Below, one piece after another: positions 56,399 through 64,000 of a stretch of 64,000 bases of DNA. Below the pieces are notes generated by a model, which did no database searches, was not told the origin of the DNA, and saw nothing but the letters and a program-made list of their open reading frames with translations. Numbering within the stretch: position 1 is the stretch's first letter; the number at the start of each line of letters is the position of its first letter. The stretch is from Methanolinea mesophila (GTDB lineage Archaea; Halobacteriota; Methanomicrobia; Methanomicrobiales; Methanospirillaceae), in contig NZ_JAGGKR010000001.1 of assembly GCF_017873855.1 (NCBI RefSeq), positions 1,989,529 through 2,053,528 on the forward strand, given 5' to 3'. The position numbers and the translations under genes are program-made.

Positions 56399-59110
56399 AT
56401 GGCAGAAAAAGAGAAGGAAGGGGCACGATCGTGGCGGAAACTCTTCGGGAAAGAGAAGGCGGGCGAAGAGCCGGTCGCAGGACCGGACCAGTCGGGACCC
56501 CCGGCAAAGGACAATGCCGCGGCAGGAACATCACCGGAGGAAGTTCTTGAAACGCTGATAACGCGGCTGGGTATTTCGCTCGAACAACCGAGACCCGGGG
56601 CCCCGGCGACCCCCGGATTTTCCGTGCCCTTCCCGGTGGTTGAACAGGCTACCCCTGCAGGGGAAGGAGGAGCAGCGAAAGCCCGGGTGGTTCCGCAGGG
56701 GAAACCTGAAAGTCCCCCGGAAGAGCCGATAGAACAGTTGCTTCAGCGACTGGTGAACAAACCGGCAGAACCTGCTGCAGAGAAAGAGGCTTCCGGACCG
56801 GCGAAGTCACCGGGAGAGGGGCCGGGAGCAGAGCAGCCCGCGGCACTGCCCCGGAAACCTGCGCCCGCCCCGGTTGAGGAACCCGTGAAGAGTCCTCCAC
56901 CTGCTCCGGTTGAAGTACCAAGGGAGGAACCGCCCGCGATTCCTGTAACAAAAACGGAAGGATCTCCGGAGGGGGAGCCGATTGAACAACTGCTCCAGCG
57001 ACTGGTGAATAAACCCGGTGAGCTGAAGGAGGAGAAACCGGTTGAGGCGAAAAATATTCCTGAACCGGAAGAAGCGACCGTACCTGCGGCTGAAGAAGAA
57101 TTGCCTGCGCGTCCCCCGGGTTCTCCCGCCCCGATGACGGTACCCGTCGCGGAGCCCGCTCCTCCGGTGTTTGAAGAAGCGGCGGAGAGCGGGGAAGCCG
57201 GTGAGATCGCCCCGCCCCAGGCCGCGGGACCGGAGTTCACTCCTGCAAAGAAGACCATCTGGTCCGAGGGGAATGCGGGGGAGGCAGAAGGAGGCGTAAT
57301 CTCCATCGACCAGATCGATGACCTCTCCGGGCTGATCCTTCCACGCGGAGCTTCATTCGAGATCGATGAACTGAAGATCCGGAACCAGTCGGGCATATTC
57401 TCTCCCAAAGGGACGGAGGGAATTCCGTTCCAGAGTGAGGAGCTCCGGAAGAGCGACATATCCCAGTCCGGCATGCGGACGATAGCCCAGGAGGCCGCCG
57501 GAGTGGAGGCGGAGGGTGAGAAAAAGAGCGCGTTCAGCAAACTGAACATACTCAGCGTGATCCGCCATGAAGTCGTGGAGTACAACCCCCGGATCCACGG
57601 CCCGATGGTCAACCTGAAATGGCGGCCAAAACCGGGAATGGAGGAGATCGAGATGTATCCCGTCAATGAACCCTATGCATATGTCCGGATCATCTACGAC
57701 CACGCCACCCACGAGTATACCTACGAGGTCCTCGAGCCCGAACTCTCCCCGGCAGAGATAGACCTTTTCAGGGAGATCAAGGAACGCATATTCGAACGGC
57801 TCGATATCAATACCACCGATGTAATCGCGGATTTCGCCAAAAAAACCCTCCGCTCCGCAACCGACGATATCATCGCCGACTTCGGGATCAAGCTGACCCC
57901 CCTCGAACGGGAGAAGATCCTCTACCAGATGTACAAGGAATTCCTCGGAAACGGCAAGATCGATCCCATCATGCACGACCGGTACATCGAGGATATCTCC
58001 TGCGACGGGGTGAACACCCACCTCTTCGTGTACCATTCCCGATACGAGTCGATGAGGACCAATCTCGAGTACAAGAGCGCCGAGGAACTGGACTCGTTCG
58101 TGACCAAGCTCGCCCAGAAATCAGGGAAGTACATCTCGATCGCAGAACCCATGCTCGATGCCACCATGAGCGACGGCTCGAGGATCCAGATGACCCTCGG
58201 CCACGAGGTGACCGCCCATGGATCGACCTTCACCATTCGTAAATTCAGGGACGAGCCTATCAGCCCCACGGACCTTATCGAATGGTCGACTTTCTCCCCG
58301 CTCTCGATCGCATTCCTGTGGCTTGCGGTCGAGAGCGGCAAGTCCGCCATCTTTGCCGGCGGGACCGCGTCGGGAAAGACCACCTCGCTCAACGCCATCT
58401 CCCTGTTCATTCCCCCTCTCGCGAAGATCGTCACCCTCGAGGACACCCGGGAATTAAAGCTCCCCCATCCCAACTGGATCCCCTCGGTCACCAGGGCTTC
58501 GTTCGATACGGCGGGGAAGGGCGAGATCGACATGTACGAGCTCCTCCGGGCGGCACTCAGGCAGCGTCCGGAATATATCATCGTGGGTGAAGTGAGAGGC
58601 CGGGAGGCCCTTACCCTCTTCCAGGCGATGAGCACCGGGCACGTGACGTATTCCACCATGCACGCAGATTCGGTGGCGAGTATCGTGCACAGGCTGGAGA
58701 ACCCGCCCTTAAACGTCCCCCGGAACATGCTCTCGGCGCTGGACATTGTCTGTGTCCAGGTCCAGGCCAGGGTGGGCGGACAGCGGATCAGGAGGAATAA
58801 GCAGTTGATCGAGATCCTCGATCTTGACCCGAGGACCAATGAACTGATCACCAACGAGGTCTTCAAGTGGCATCCTTCCACCGACGAGATCACCTACTCC
58901 GGCAAATCCTTCATTCTGGAAGAGATCATGGAGGAGCGGGGGTGGGACGAGAGCAGGATGAGAGAAGAACTGAAGATGCGGCAGGAAGTCCTGGAATGGA
59001 TGCGTATCAAGAAGATCAGGAACTACCAGGACGTCTCGAATATCCTGATCCAGTACCACCGTGAACCGGCCTCGGTGATGGAACGAGTGCGGGCTGACCT
59101 CTATGAATAG
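56399..59110 (+). CDS. TadA/FlaI/VirB11-type secretion ATPase with long N-terminal extension
   Basis: 903 residues, much longer than the ~500-560 of archaellum or Tad ATPases. The first ~370 are low-complexity (Pro, Glu, Ala), with two near-identical copies of EPIEQLLQRLVNKP (residues ~109-122 and 193-206) and a weaker third near residue 47. The conserved core begins near residue 380: a domain containing YIEDISCDGVNTHLFVYH, Walker A GGTASGKTT, Asp box TLEDTRELKLPHPNW, Walker B PEYIIVGEVRGREAL and His box STMHADS. It is the hexameric motor that assembles type IV-like filaments. The gene overlaps its TadC-like neighbour by eight bases. Confidence 0.9.
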   Translation: MAEKEKEGARSWRKLFGKEKAGEEPVAGPDQSGPPAKDNAAAGTSPEEVLETLITRLGISLEQPRPGAPATPGFSVPFPVVEQATPAGEGGAAKARVVPQGKPESPPEEPIEQLLQRLVNKPAEPAAEKEASGPAKSPGEGPGAEQPAALPRKPAPAPVEEPVKSPPPAPVEVPREEPPAIPVTKTEGSPEGEPIEQLLQRLVNKPGELKEEKPVEAKNIPEPEEATVPAAEEELPARPPGSPAPMTVPVAEPAPPVFEEAAESGEAGEIAPPQAAGPEFTPAKKTIWSEGNAGEAEGGVISIDQIDDLSGLILPRGASFEIDELKIRNQSGIFSPKGTEGIPFQSEELRKSDISQSGMRTIAQEAAGVEAEGEKKSAFSKLNILSVIRHEVVEYNPRIHGPMVNLKWRPKPGMEEIEMYPVNEPYAYVRIIYDHATHEYTYEVLEPELSPAEIDLFREIKERIFERLDINTTDVIADFAKKTLRSATDDIIADFGIKLTPLEREKILYQMYKEFLGNGKIDPIMHDRYIEDISCDGVNTHLFVYHSRYESMRTNLEYKSAEELDSFVTKLAQKSGKYISIAEPMLDATMSDGSRIQMTLGHEVTAHGSTFTIRKFRDEPISPTDLIEWSTFSPLSIAFLWLAVESGKSAIFAGGTASGKTTSLNAISLFIPPLAKIVTLEDTRELKLPHPNWIPSVTRASFDTAGKGEIDMYELLRAALRQRPEYIIVGEVRGREALTLFQAMSTGHVTYSTMHADSVASIVHRLENPPLNVPRNMLSALDIVCVQVQARVGGQRIRRNKQLIEILDLDPRTNELITNEVFKWHPSTDEITYSGKSFILEEIMEERGWDESRMREELKMRQEVLEWMRIKKIRNYQDVSNILIQYHREPASVMERVRADLYE

Positions 59111-60026
59111 TTTCGAACGCTTCTGTTTCCGCCTCCTGGGAGACTGGGTGGGGAAACGGAGGGATAAATACGCCGAGCTGCGAAAGGACCTCGTATCCGC
59201 CAGGATGAAGGTACCGTTCGAGGTCTACCTCTCTACGGCGTTTTTCAGTTCGTTCCTGGCGGGGATCATCGGAGCGGTGGTGCTGGGATTCATCACCTAC
59301 GCCTTCAACCTCCCCCAGATGATCATCTACCGGGGAGCGGTCCCCCAGTTCGTGTTCGTGCTCTCCCAGTACAGCCAGATCATCGGCACCATCCTCGCGG
59401 TAATCGTCTCTTTCGCGGTAATCGCCGGAGTAACCTATCTTGTATTCCTTGTATATCCCAACATCGTGGCAGGAACCCGGAAGAGGAACATCGACGCCAC
59501 GCTCCCTTATGCCATCAACTACATCACGGCGATGTCAACGGCCGGTATCCCTCCGGCGGAGGTATTCCGGCAACTTGGGAGCAGTACCATTTACGGTGAG
59601 AGCGCCACGGAGGCCCGGTTCATCGCCATGGAGATAGACCTCTTCGGCAAGGACCTCATCGATGCCATCCGGCTCATATCCGCCACCACCCCGAGTCTCC
59701 GGATGAAAGAGTTCCTCCAGGGGGCGATGGGGGCGATTTCCAGCGGGAGCGACCTCACCGAGTATTTCAGGACCAAGGCCGAGCAGTATTCGCTCGAGAA
59801 CCGGCAGACGCAGAAGGTGTTCCTCGACACCCTGGGACTTATCGCGGAATCCTATGTCACCGCGATGGTGGCGGGGCCCCTTTTCCTGATCATCCTCCAG
59901 TCGATCATGTCCATCCTCTCTCACCAGACGCAGCCGTTCTTCCTCTACATCATCATCTACATGATGATCCCGTTCGGGAGCATCATGTTCGTCATCCTGA
60001 TCAGTTCAATGACTCCGGAGCAGTGA
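59103..60026 (+). CDS. TadB/TadC (FlaJ)-like membrane platform protein 1
   Basis: 307 residues, type II secretion system F (T2SF) domain. Membrane helices: one or two in the N-terminal third (STAFFSSFLAGIIGAVVLGFITY, IGTILAVIVSFAVIAGVTYLVFLV), and two at the C-terminus (MVAGPLFLIILQSIMSIL, YIIIYMMIPFGSIMFVILI). The conserved T2SF core is around RKRNIDATLPYAINYITAMSTAGI and LGSS. It forms the inner-membrane platform on which the ATPase turns. It begins before the ATPase stop (eight-base overlap), so the two are translationally coupled; the next platform gene begins one base after its stop. Confidence 0.88.
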   Translation: MNSFERFCFRLLGDWVGKRRDKYAELRKDLVSARMKVPFEVYLSTAFFSSFLAGIIGAVVLGFITYAFNLPQMIIYRGAVPQFVFVLSQYSQIIGTILAVIVSFAVIAGVTYLVFLVYPNIVAGTRKRNIDATLPYAINYITAMSTAGIPPAEVFRQLGSSTIYGESATEARFIAMEIDLFGKDLIDAIRLISATTPSLRMKEFLQGAMGAISSGSDLTEYFRTKAEQYSLENRQTQKVFLDTLGLIAESYVTAMVAGPLFLIILQSIMSILSHQTQPFFLYIIIYMMIPFGSIMFVILISSMTPEQ

Positions 60027-60027
60027 C

Positions 60028-61245
60028 ATGGCACTCAAGGATTTATTCGGGGGTAAGAAAGGGGGCAAGGAGAAGGACTCCTTTGAAGTCAGCCCCAAAG
60101 TGACCGCAGGCAGTCCCGGCGGAAAACCGGGAAGCAGTCCCGGCACACCTCCTGCAAAGAGCGCTGCCACTGCACCCGGCGGCCCGTGGGCGAAGCAGCC
60201 CGAGCCCGAGAAGACCGGCTTTTTTGCAAAGCTGTTCCCGGGGAAGAAAGAAGCCGAGGTGATCCGGGGTTCGAAAGAAGAACAAGAATACGAGAAGAGG
60301 GAGAAAGAGATCGAGAAGAAGCTCGAGCACGGCCGCAAAGCCCGGCAGGGGTTCGAGCGAGTCATCCGCCACCCTCTCAAGGCGGTACTCGAGAAACCGA
60401 TCAATATCCTGATTGTCACGGTCCCCCTAGCGATGATCGTCTTCGTCTTCGGGACGGCGCTGCTCATCCGGGACTACGGGGTATCGATCCTGTTCTATGC
60501 CACCACGGTGGACGACGTAGCGATCATATCGCTCCTCATCGTGATGGTCCCCCTCGCGATCCTGGACTTCCGGGAGAGCCAGCGGGTCAAGCATATCGAG
60601 GATGCGCTGCCCAATTTCTTCCGGGACCTTGCCGGGATGAACGATTCCGGTATGACGCTCCCGAACGCGGTCCACCTCGTGGCCCAGAGCGAGTACAGCA
60701 CGCTCACCCCCTTCATCAGGAAGATGGACGACGAGATGTCCTGGAACACGACGTTCATCGATGCGATCAACCGCTTCAGGGCCCGGCTCGGCACGCCTCT
60801 CACCGACCGGAGCATCGACCTGATCGCGAAGGCAAGCAAGGCAGGAGGGGATGTGAGCGAGGTGCTCCGTGCTGCGGCGAACGACGCGTACTCGTTCATC
60901 CAGCTCCGGAACGAACGGAGGAACAACATGCTGATCTACGTGATCATCGTGCTGATCTCCTTCATGGTCTTCGTGTTCGTCATCCTTATCCTGGTGAGCA
61001 CCTTCCTTACTACCATGGCCAGTGCGGGAAGTGCCGCCTCGAGTGCCGGCGCAGGAGCGGCGTCGTTCGCCGGCACGGTCGACCTCTTCTTCTATACCCG
61101 GCTCTTCTCGCATGCCGCGATGATCCAGGCGGTCTTCTCCGGGCTCGTGGCAGGACAGATGGGTGAAGGGAGAGCAGTTGCCGGCCTGAAATACTCGGCG
61201 ATCATGCTGGTAATTTCGTGGGTCATGTTCCGGTTCTTCGTGTGA
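60028..61245 (+). CDS. TadB/TadC (FlaJ)-like membrane platform protein 2
   Basis: 405 residues. An N-terminal charged cytosolic region of ~130 residues is rich in Lys, Gly and Pro (FGGKKGGKEKDSF, FAKLFPGKKEAEVIRGSKEE). A T2SF domain follows (RVKHIEDALPNFFRDLAGMNDSGMTL), with helices IVTVPLAMIVFVFGTALLI, IISLLIVMVPLAILDF, YVIIVLISFMVFVFVILILVS and two near the end. Tad pili use two such paralogues (TadB, TadC) with one ATPase, whereas archaella use one FlaJ. It is the last gene of the plus operon; an eight-T run follows 22 bases after the stop. Confidence 0.86.
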   Translation: MALKDLFGGKKGGKEKDSFEVSPKVTAGSPGGKPGSSPGTPPAKSAATAPGGPWAKQPEPEKTGFFAKLFPGKKEAEVIRGSKEEQEYEKREKEIEKKLEHGRKARQGFERVIRHPLKAVLEKPINILIVTVPLAMIVFVFGTALLIRDYGVSILFYATTVDDVAIISLLIVMVPLAILDFRESQRVKHIEDALPNFFRDLAGMNDSGMTLPNAVHLVAQSEYSTLTPFIRKMDDEMSWNTTFIDAINRFRARLGTPLTDRSIDLIAKASKAGGDVSEVLRAAANDAYSFIQLRNERRNNMLIYVIIVLISFMVFVFVILILVSTFLTTMASAGSAASSAGAGAASFAGTVDLFFYTRLFSHAAMIQAVFSGLVAGQMGEGRAVAGLKYSAIMLVISWVMFRFFV

Positions 61246-61266
61246 GTGGGCTTGCCTCACCCGGTA

Positions 61267-61274
61267 TTTTTTTT
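61267..61274 (+). terminator. Oligo-T terminator of the filament operon
   Basis: Eight consecutive T, 22 bases after the stop of the second platform protein. Confidence 0.5.
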
Positions 61275-61486
61275 GATCCACCTGCACATGAAGCTCCAGT
61301 AATGTGTTCCCGCCCGTCACGGGGACTCGACAGGGCAGGCCGGCAATTGGTGATGCCTGACTTTTGGATCCCTGGTCTCCGGGATACCTCTTTTAAAGGA
61401 CCAGGGAACCTGTGCGTAAAAATGAAGAGAGCCTTATTTCTCATGTGGTTTTGTTCTTAGAAACCTACGGACTGACCAGATCCTTT

Positions 61487-61495
61487 AAAAAAAAA
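61487..61495 (-). terminator. Oligo-T terminator of the topoisomerase VI operon
   Basis: Nine T on the minus strand, about 54 bases after the stop of the 189-residue membrane protein gene. Confidence 0.5.
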
Positions 61496-61548
61496 GGTTA
61501 TCGCTCAATGCCCGGTATTACCTCGAAACCGACCGGGAAAAATCCCTA

Positions 61549-62118
61549 TTACTTCCCGTTTACCCAGTCCCTCATCCGGCGGATGATATCTGCGATCATC
61601 TGCCGGAACTCGTCCCCAATCTCGTTCCACGTGGGACTTCCGGAGCATGGACCGGATCCCGGCGATCTGCTCCGGTATTCCGGCGTTTCACCCCGGAGTT
61701 CTGCGGCAATCGACACATATCCCGCGATCAGGACGACGAGGGGTACGAGCGGATACAGGATGAGTTCGAGAAGGTCCAACGCCGGGGAGAGCCCGAAGCC
61801 GTAGTAAGACTCAAGGAATGCGAAGATGTTGAAGATGAACGTCACCAGGAAGACGCTTCCCACGGCCTTGATGATCGGGAACGGAAGGTCGAACGGGTAC
61901 CGGAACGCCTCGAAGATGTCGCCGATCATGAACAGTAGGGAAAAAAAGACGATGAGTGCGGCATTCGCATAGAGGAAGTCCACGAACGCGGAGAAGAACG
62001 GCCAGGCCGCGTGCTCTGCGATGAACCTGAACAGCACGAGCACGAGCAGGAATATGACGATCCCGATCACGCCCGAGACCAGGGCGCGAACCGGAGAACG
62101 ACAGCGGTAATGTCTCAT
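61549..62118 (-). CDS. Hypothetical membrane protein downstream of top6A
   Basis: 189 residues with about four membrane helices: ALVSGVIGIVIFLLVLVLFRFI, AALIVFFSLLFMIGDIFEAF, PIIKAVGSVFLVTFIFNIFAFL and LELILYPLVPLVVLIAGYVSIA. A polar C-terminal region ends in a basic helix (MIADIIRRMRDWVNG). Family not recognised. It begins 31 bases after the top6A stop and shares its strand, so it is probably in the topoisomerase transcript; no functional connection is evident. Confidence 0.72.
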   Translation of the reverse strand: MRHYRCRSPVRALVSGVIGIVIFLLVLVLFRFIAEHAAWPFFSAFVDFLYANAALIVFFSLLFMIGDIFEAFRYPFDLPFPIIKAVGSVFLVTFIFNIFAFLESYYGFGLSPALDLLELILYPLVPLVVLIAGYVSIAAELRGETPEYRSRSPGSGPCSGSPTWNEIGDEFRQMIADIIRRMRDWVNGK

Positions 62119-62149
62119 GATATCCTTTTGTTCGTGGTGGAGAATATCC

Positions 62150-63238
62150 TCAGATTATCCCCATATCCGTGAGCCGGGCGGGGAGGTATTCTTTCGTCAC
62201 GAAATCGAGTCCCTTGGCGGCGAAGGCCTGCTGTTCCGATTTCAGGTTCAGGGAGAGCTGGAGCTGGATCTGCTCTTTCCAGTAATCTGTCGCGAACCGG
62301 GGATCGGTGAGCTCCGCCTGTAAGGCGGCGACGTCCCGCTCGGTGAGCTTGTCGGAAGGGAGGTTGTAGTCCCGGATATCGCTTGGCTGAACCCCGATGA
62401 ACTGCGCCTTCGGGGTCGCGAGCAGTTCGGACATGTGGGCGCTCTTGATGGCCCCGTAAGCGACGCTCGCATAAATCCGGTAGGACCAGGGGTCGCCGTC
62501 GGTGAAGACCACGACCGGGATCCCGAACTTCTCGTTCAGCTTGTTCAGGCAGCGCCGGGTGGAACGGGCAGGCTGGCCCTTGAGGTGGACCAGGATGGCG
62601 TTATGGTCCGCGTCGAAGCCGTTCTCGATCAGACGGGCGTACATACCGCCGGTCTCAATGGCGATGATGAACTTCGCATCGTGGTCAAGAAAATCCACGC
62701 TCTCCACGTTGTTCGGGATCTGGTATCCTGCCTCGCCCACGTCGTCCTGGCAGTGGATCTCACGGTCGCCGCGCCTGGTCAGCTCTTTTAGCCGGAGCGG
62801 CCCGAATATGGTGGCCCCGTCCTCCTCCGGACGGAGATGGAACGCCTCCCGCTGGAGGTCGGTCAGGATCTCCAGGTCCTCGATTAAGAAGTTGCTCTCG
62901 TCCTGGGCCCCGAACTTGGCCTTTTTCCAGCCTTCCGAGATATAATACAATTCTCTCAGTGTCGACGAACGGTTTTCGAGGATCTGCTTCTTCAAAAACC
63001 ATATCACATACGCCATCTTCAGGAGATGGAGCGCACTTTTTGCGTTTCCCGCGGAACGGACGCTCTCACGGTCTCCGTACTTCCATACCTCGCTCTCGTC
63101 GTCGTACTCGATATTCCGTTTCGTCCTGGTGGGCAGCGAGATCGAGGGCACTTCCCCGCCGGTCATCTGGTCGTACCACCGGCAGGCAATCTCGATCAGT
63201 TTCCTCTTCGCAGTGTTATCCATCTCTTCCTTAGACAT
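62150..63238 (-). CDS. top6A: DNA topoisomerase VI subunit A (Spo11-like)
   Basis: The 362-residue catalytic subunit. The active-site tyrosine lies in [13 protein letters not shown] within the 5Y-CAP (winged-helix) domain. The Toprim domain shows [11 protein letters not shown] and [14 protein letters not shown], with the glutamate and aspartates that bind magnesium. It cleaves duplex DNA to relax supercoils and decatenate chromosomes in archaea. Its ATG overlaps the end of top6B by eight bases (ATGTCTAA), giving translational coupling. Confidence 0.97.
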   Translation of the reverse strand: MSKEEMDNTAKRKLIEIACRWYDQMTGGEVPSISLPTRTKRNIEYDDESEVWKYGDRESVRSAGNAKSALHLLKMAYVIWFLKKQILENRSSTLRELYYISEGWKKAKFGAQDESNFLIEDLEILTDLQREAFHLRPEEDGATIFGPLRLKELTRRGDREIHCQDDVGEAGYQIPNNVESVDFLDHDAKFIIAIETGGMYARLIENGFDADHNAILVHLKGQPARSTRRCLNKLNEKFGIPVVVFTDGDPWSYRIYASVAYGAIKSAHMSELLATPKAQFIGVQPSDIRDYNLPSDKLTERDVAALQAELTDPRFATDYWKEQIQLQLSLNLKSEQQAFAAKGLDFVTKEYLPARLTDMGII

Positions 63239-64000
63239 CGAGATCCACCGTCACTACGTATTTCTGGTCGATTCCGCGGATATCCAGGCTCCCCCCGCCT
63301 GACCCGGAGTACTCAACTCTCCATACCGAACCCGGCTCTATCGGGACCTGCCAGACCTTGGTGAACTCCTGTTCCATCTGCGTTGAAAAGTCGGGTTTTA
63401 CGGTAGCGTCCTCTGCGGTGTCGGCAGAGGTGTCGTAGAGAGTGACCGCGCCTTTCTGGTCGGTGTAGTTCCTCACTTCGATGACCACCTTCCCGTCGCG
63501 GGTCTCCCGCCGGGTCACCAGTTTCCGCATGATCTTGCCTTCGATGGGGGAGATATCGGGAGGCGGCAGTTCCACGATCTCCGCTACTTTCGCAGCGATC
63601 TCGGGGATGATCGCACACACCGCCCTGGCCCGGTCTTCCTGGAGGCGGCTCTTGTCGCGCCGGGAAAGATAGGTCTTGAGCTCCCGTCCCAGGTCCTGCA
63701 GGGCAAGGGTGACCTCCCGTTCGATCTCCGGGATGGATGCCACGGCATCCTTGCTCTCGCTGGTGAAGGGGACATTGGTGGAGGCGATATGGACCAGGAT
63801 CAGGAGGGGCCCGATAGGAAGGCCGCTCTGGGAGATCCCATAGGTCTTCCAGTTTATCCCCGCGATACACCCGGTGATGGCGCATGCGCCCTGCTGGTAG
63901 ACCAGCGGGACCCGGTTTGCAAACCGGAGGATCTGGGCGTTTCCCTCCGGGGGAAGTTTCCCCCCGTACCCAATCGCAGCCTCCACCATGAACGGGTTGC
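63231..64000 (-). CDS. top6B: DNA topoisomerase VI subunit B, C-terminal part (cut by window edge)
   Basis: The visible 256 codons cover the C-terminal half of the transducer domain and the C-terminal immunoglobulin-like domain. The frame is open through the right edge, so the start and the GHKL ATPase domain lie outside. Recognisable stretches are [19 protein letters not shown] and [29 protein letters not shown]. It drives strand passage with ATP together with Top6A. The stop codon overlaps the top6A start. Confidence 0.95.
   Translation of the reverse strand, partial: NPFMVEAAIGYGGKLPPEGNAQILRFANRVPLVYQQGACAITGCIAGINWKTYGISQSGLPIGPLLILVHIASTNVPFTSESKDAVASIPEIEREVTLALQDLGRELKTYLSRRDKSRLQEDRARAVCAIIPEIAAKVAEIVELPPPDISPIEGKIMRKLVTRRETRDGKVVIEVRNYTDQKGAVTLYDTSADTAEDATVKPDFSTQMEQEFTKVWQVPIEPGSVWRVEYSGSGGGSLDIRGIDQKYVVTVDLDV

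Larger units (their letters stand above)
61246..61548. other. Convergent intergenic region, two terminators, no gene
   Basis: Between the platform gene and the convergent membrane protein gene. T runs on each strand (61267-61274 plus; 61487-61495 minus) fit terminators of both operons. No coding sequence is convincing. Confidence 0.5.

Overview
The window is archaeal and comes from a methanogen-type euryarchaeon, most likely Methanomicrobiales. The evidence is the split RNA polymerase B''/B' and A'/A'' genes followed by eL30 and archaeal NusA, a topoisomerase VI gene pair, an archaeal LeuS, an arfC-type riboflavin/F420 precursor reductase, an intron-containing tRNA-Tyr, PKD and DUF11 surface proteins, and a proteasome-assembly-chaperone-like (PAC2) gene. 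The order is inferred from overall flavour, because no methanogenesis gene lies inside the window. Base composition is GC-rich with GC-biased third codon positions. I see no rRNA, CRISPR array or insertion sequence.

Layout. 0-9.3 kb: the end of a LeuA-family synthase, tRNA-Tyr and tRNA-Asp, two Cys-bearing secreted proteins, a small membrane protein, a HEAT-repeat protein, MetG, an unknown protein, a DHH phosphoesterase and tRNA-Phe. 9.4-19.8 kb: an accessory stretch with an MFS exporter, a BASS-family transporter, TerB-like and CPBP-protease proteins, a large degenerate Eco57I-type methylase relative, ArfC, an SLC13/ArsB-like permease and a chagasin-like secreted inhibitor. 19.9-29.2 kb: the copper ATPase CopA with a YHS mini-protein, ferritin, a DUF362 ferredoxin, a glutamate-synthase-like FMN protein, an unknown protein, a stand-alone receiver domain and tRNA-Lys. 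29.3-37.5 kb: the RNA polymerase operon rpoH-rpoB''-rpoB'-rpoA'-rpoA''-rpl30e-nusA. 38-44.1 kb: one giant secreted protein with about 14 DUF11 repeats and a PKD domain. 44.3-51 kb: tRNA-Arg, DUF473, PAC2, DUF5611, LeuS, a PIN-KH ATPase and HisI.

51-61.3 kb holds the most interesting locus. It has a prepilin peptidase (A24), a VirB11/TadA/FlaI-type ATPase with a very long Pro/Glu-rich N-terminus, two tandem TadB/TadC (FlaJ)-type membrane proteins, a MinD-like ATPase with a tiny membrane coiled-coil partner, three Roadblock/LC7 domains and three proteins with PATAN/DUF4388-like N-termini. Most of it is arranged as two divergent operons around 55.14-55.30 kb. I read it as an archaeal Tad-like type IV filament machine with a built-in polarity/positioning switch. 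No pilin gene is visible here. The right edge carries a membrane protein and the topoisomerase VI A and B genes.

All family calls rest on reading the translated sequences and recognising motifs. No database search was run.
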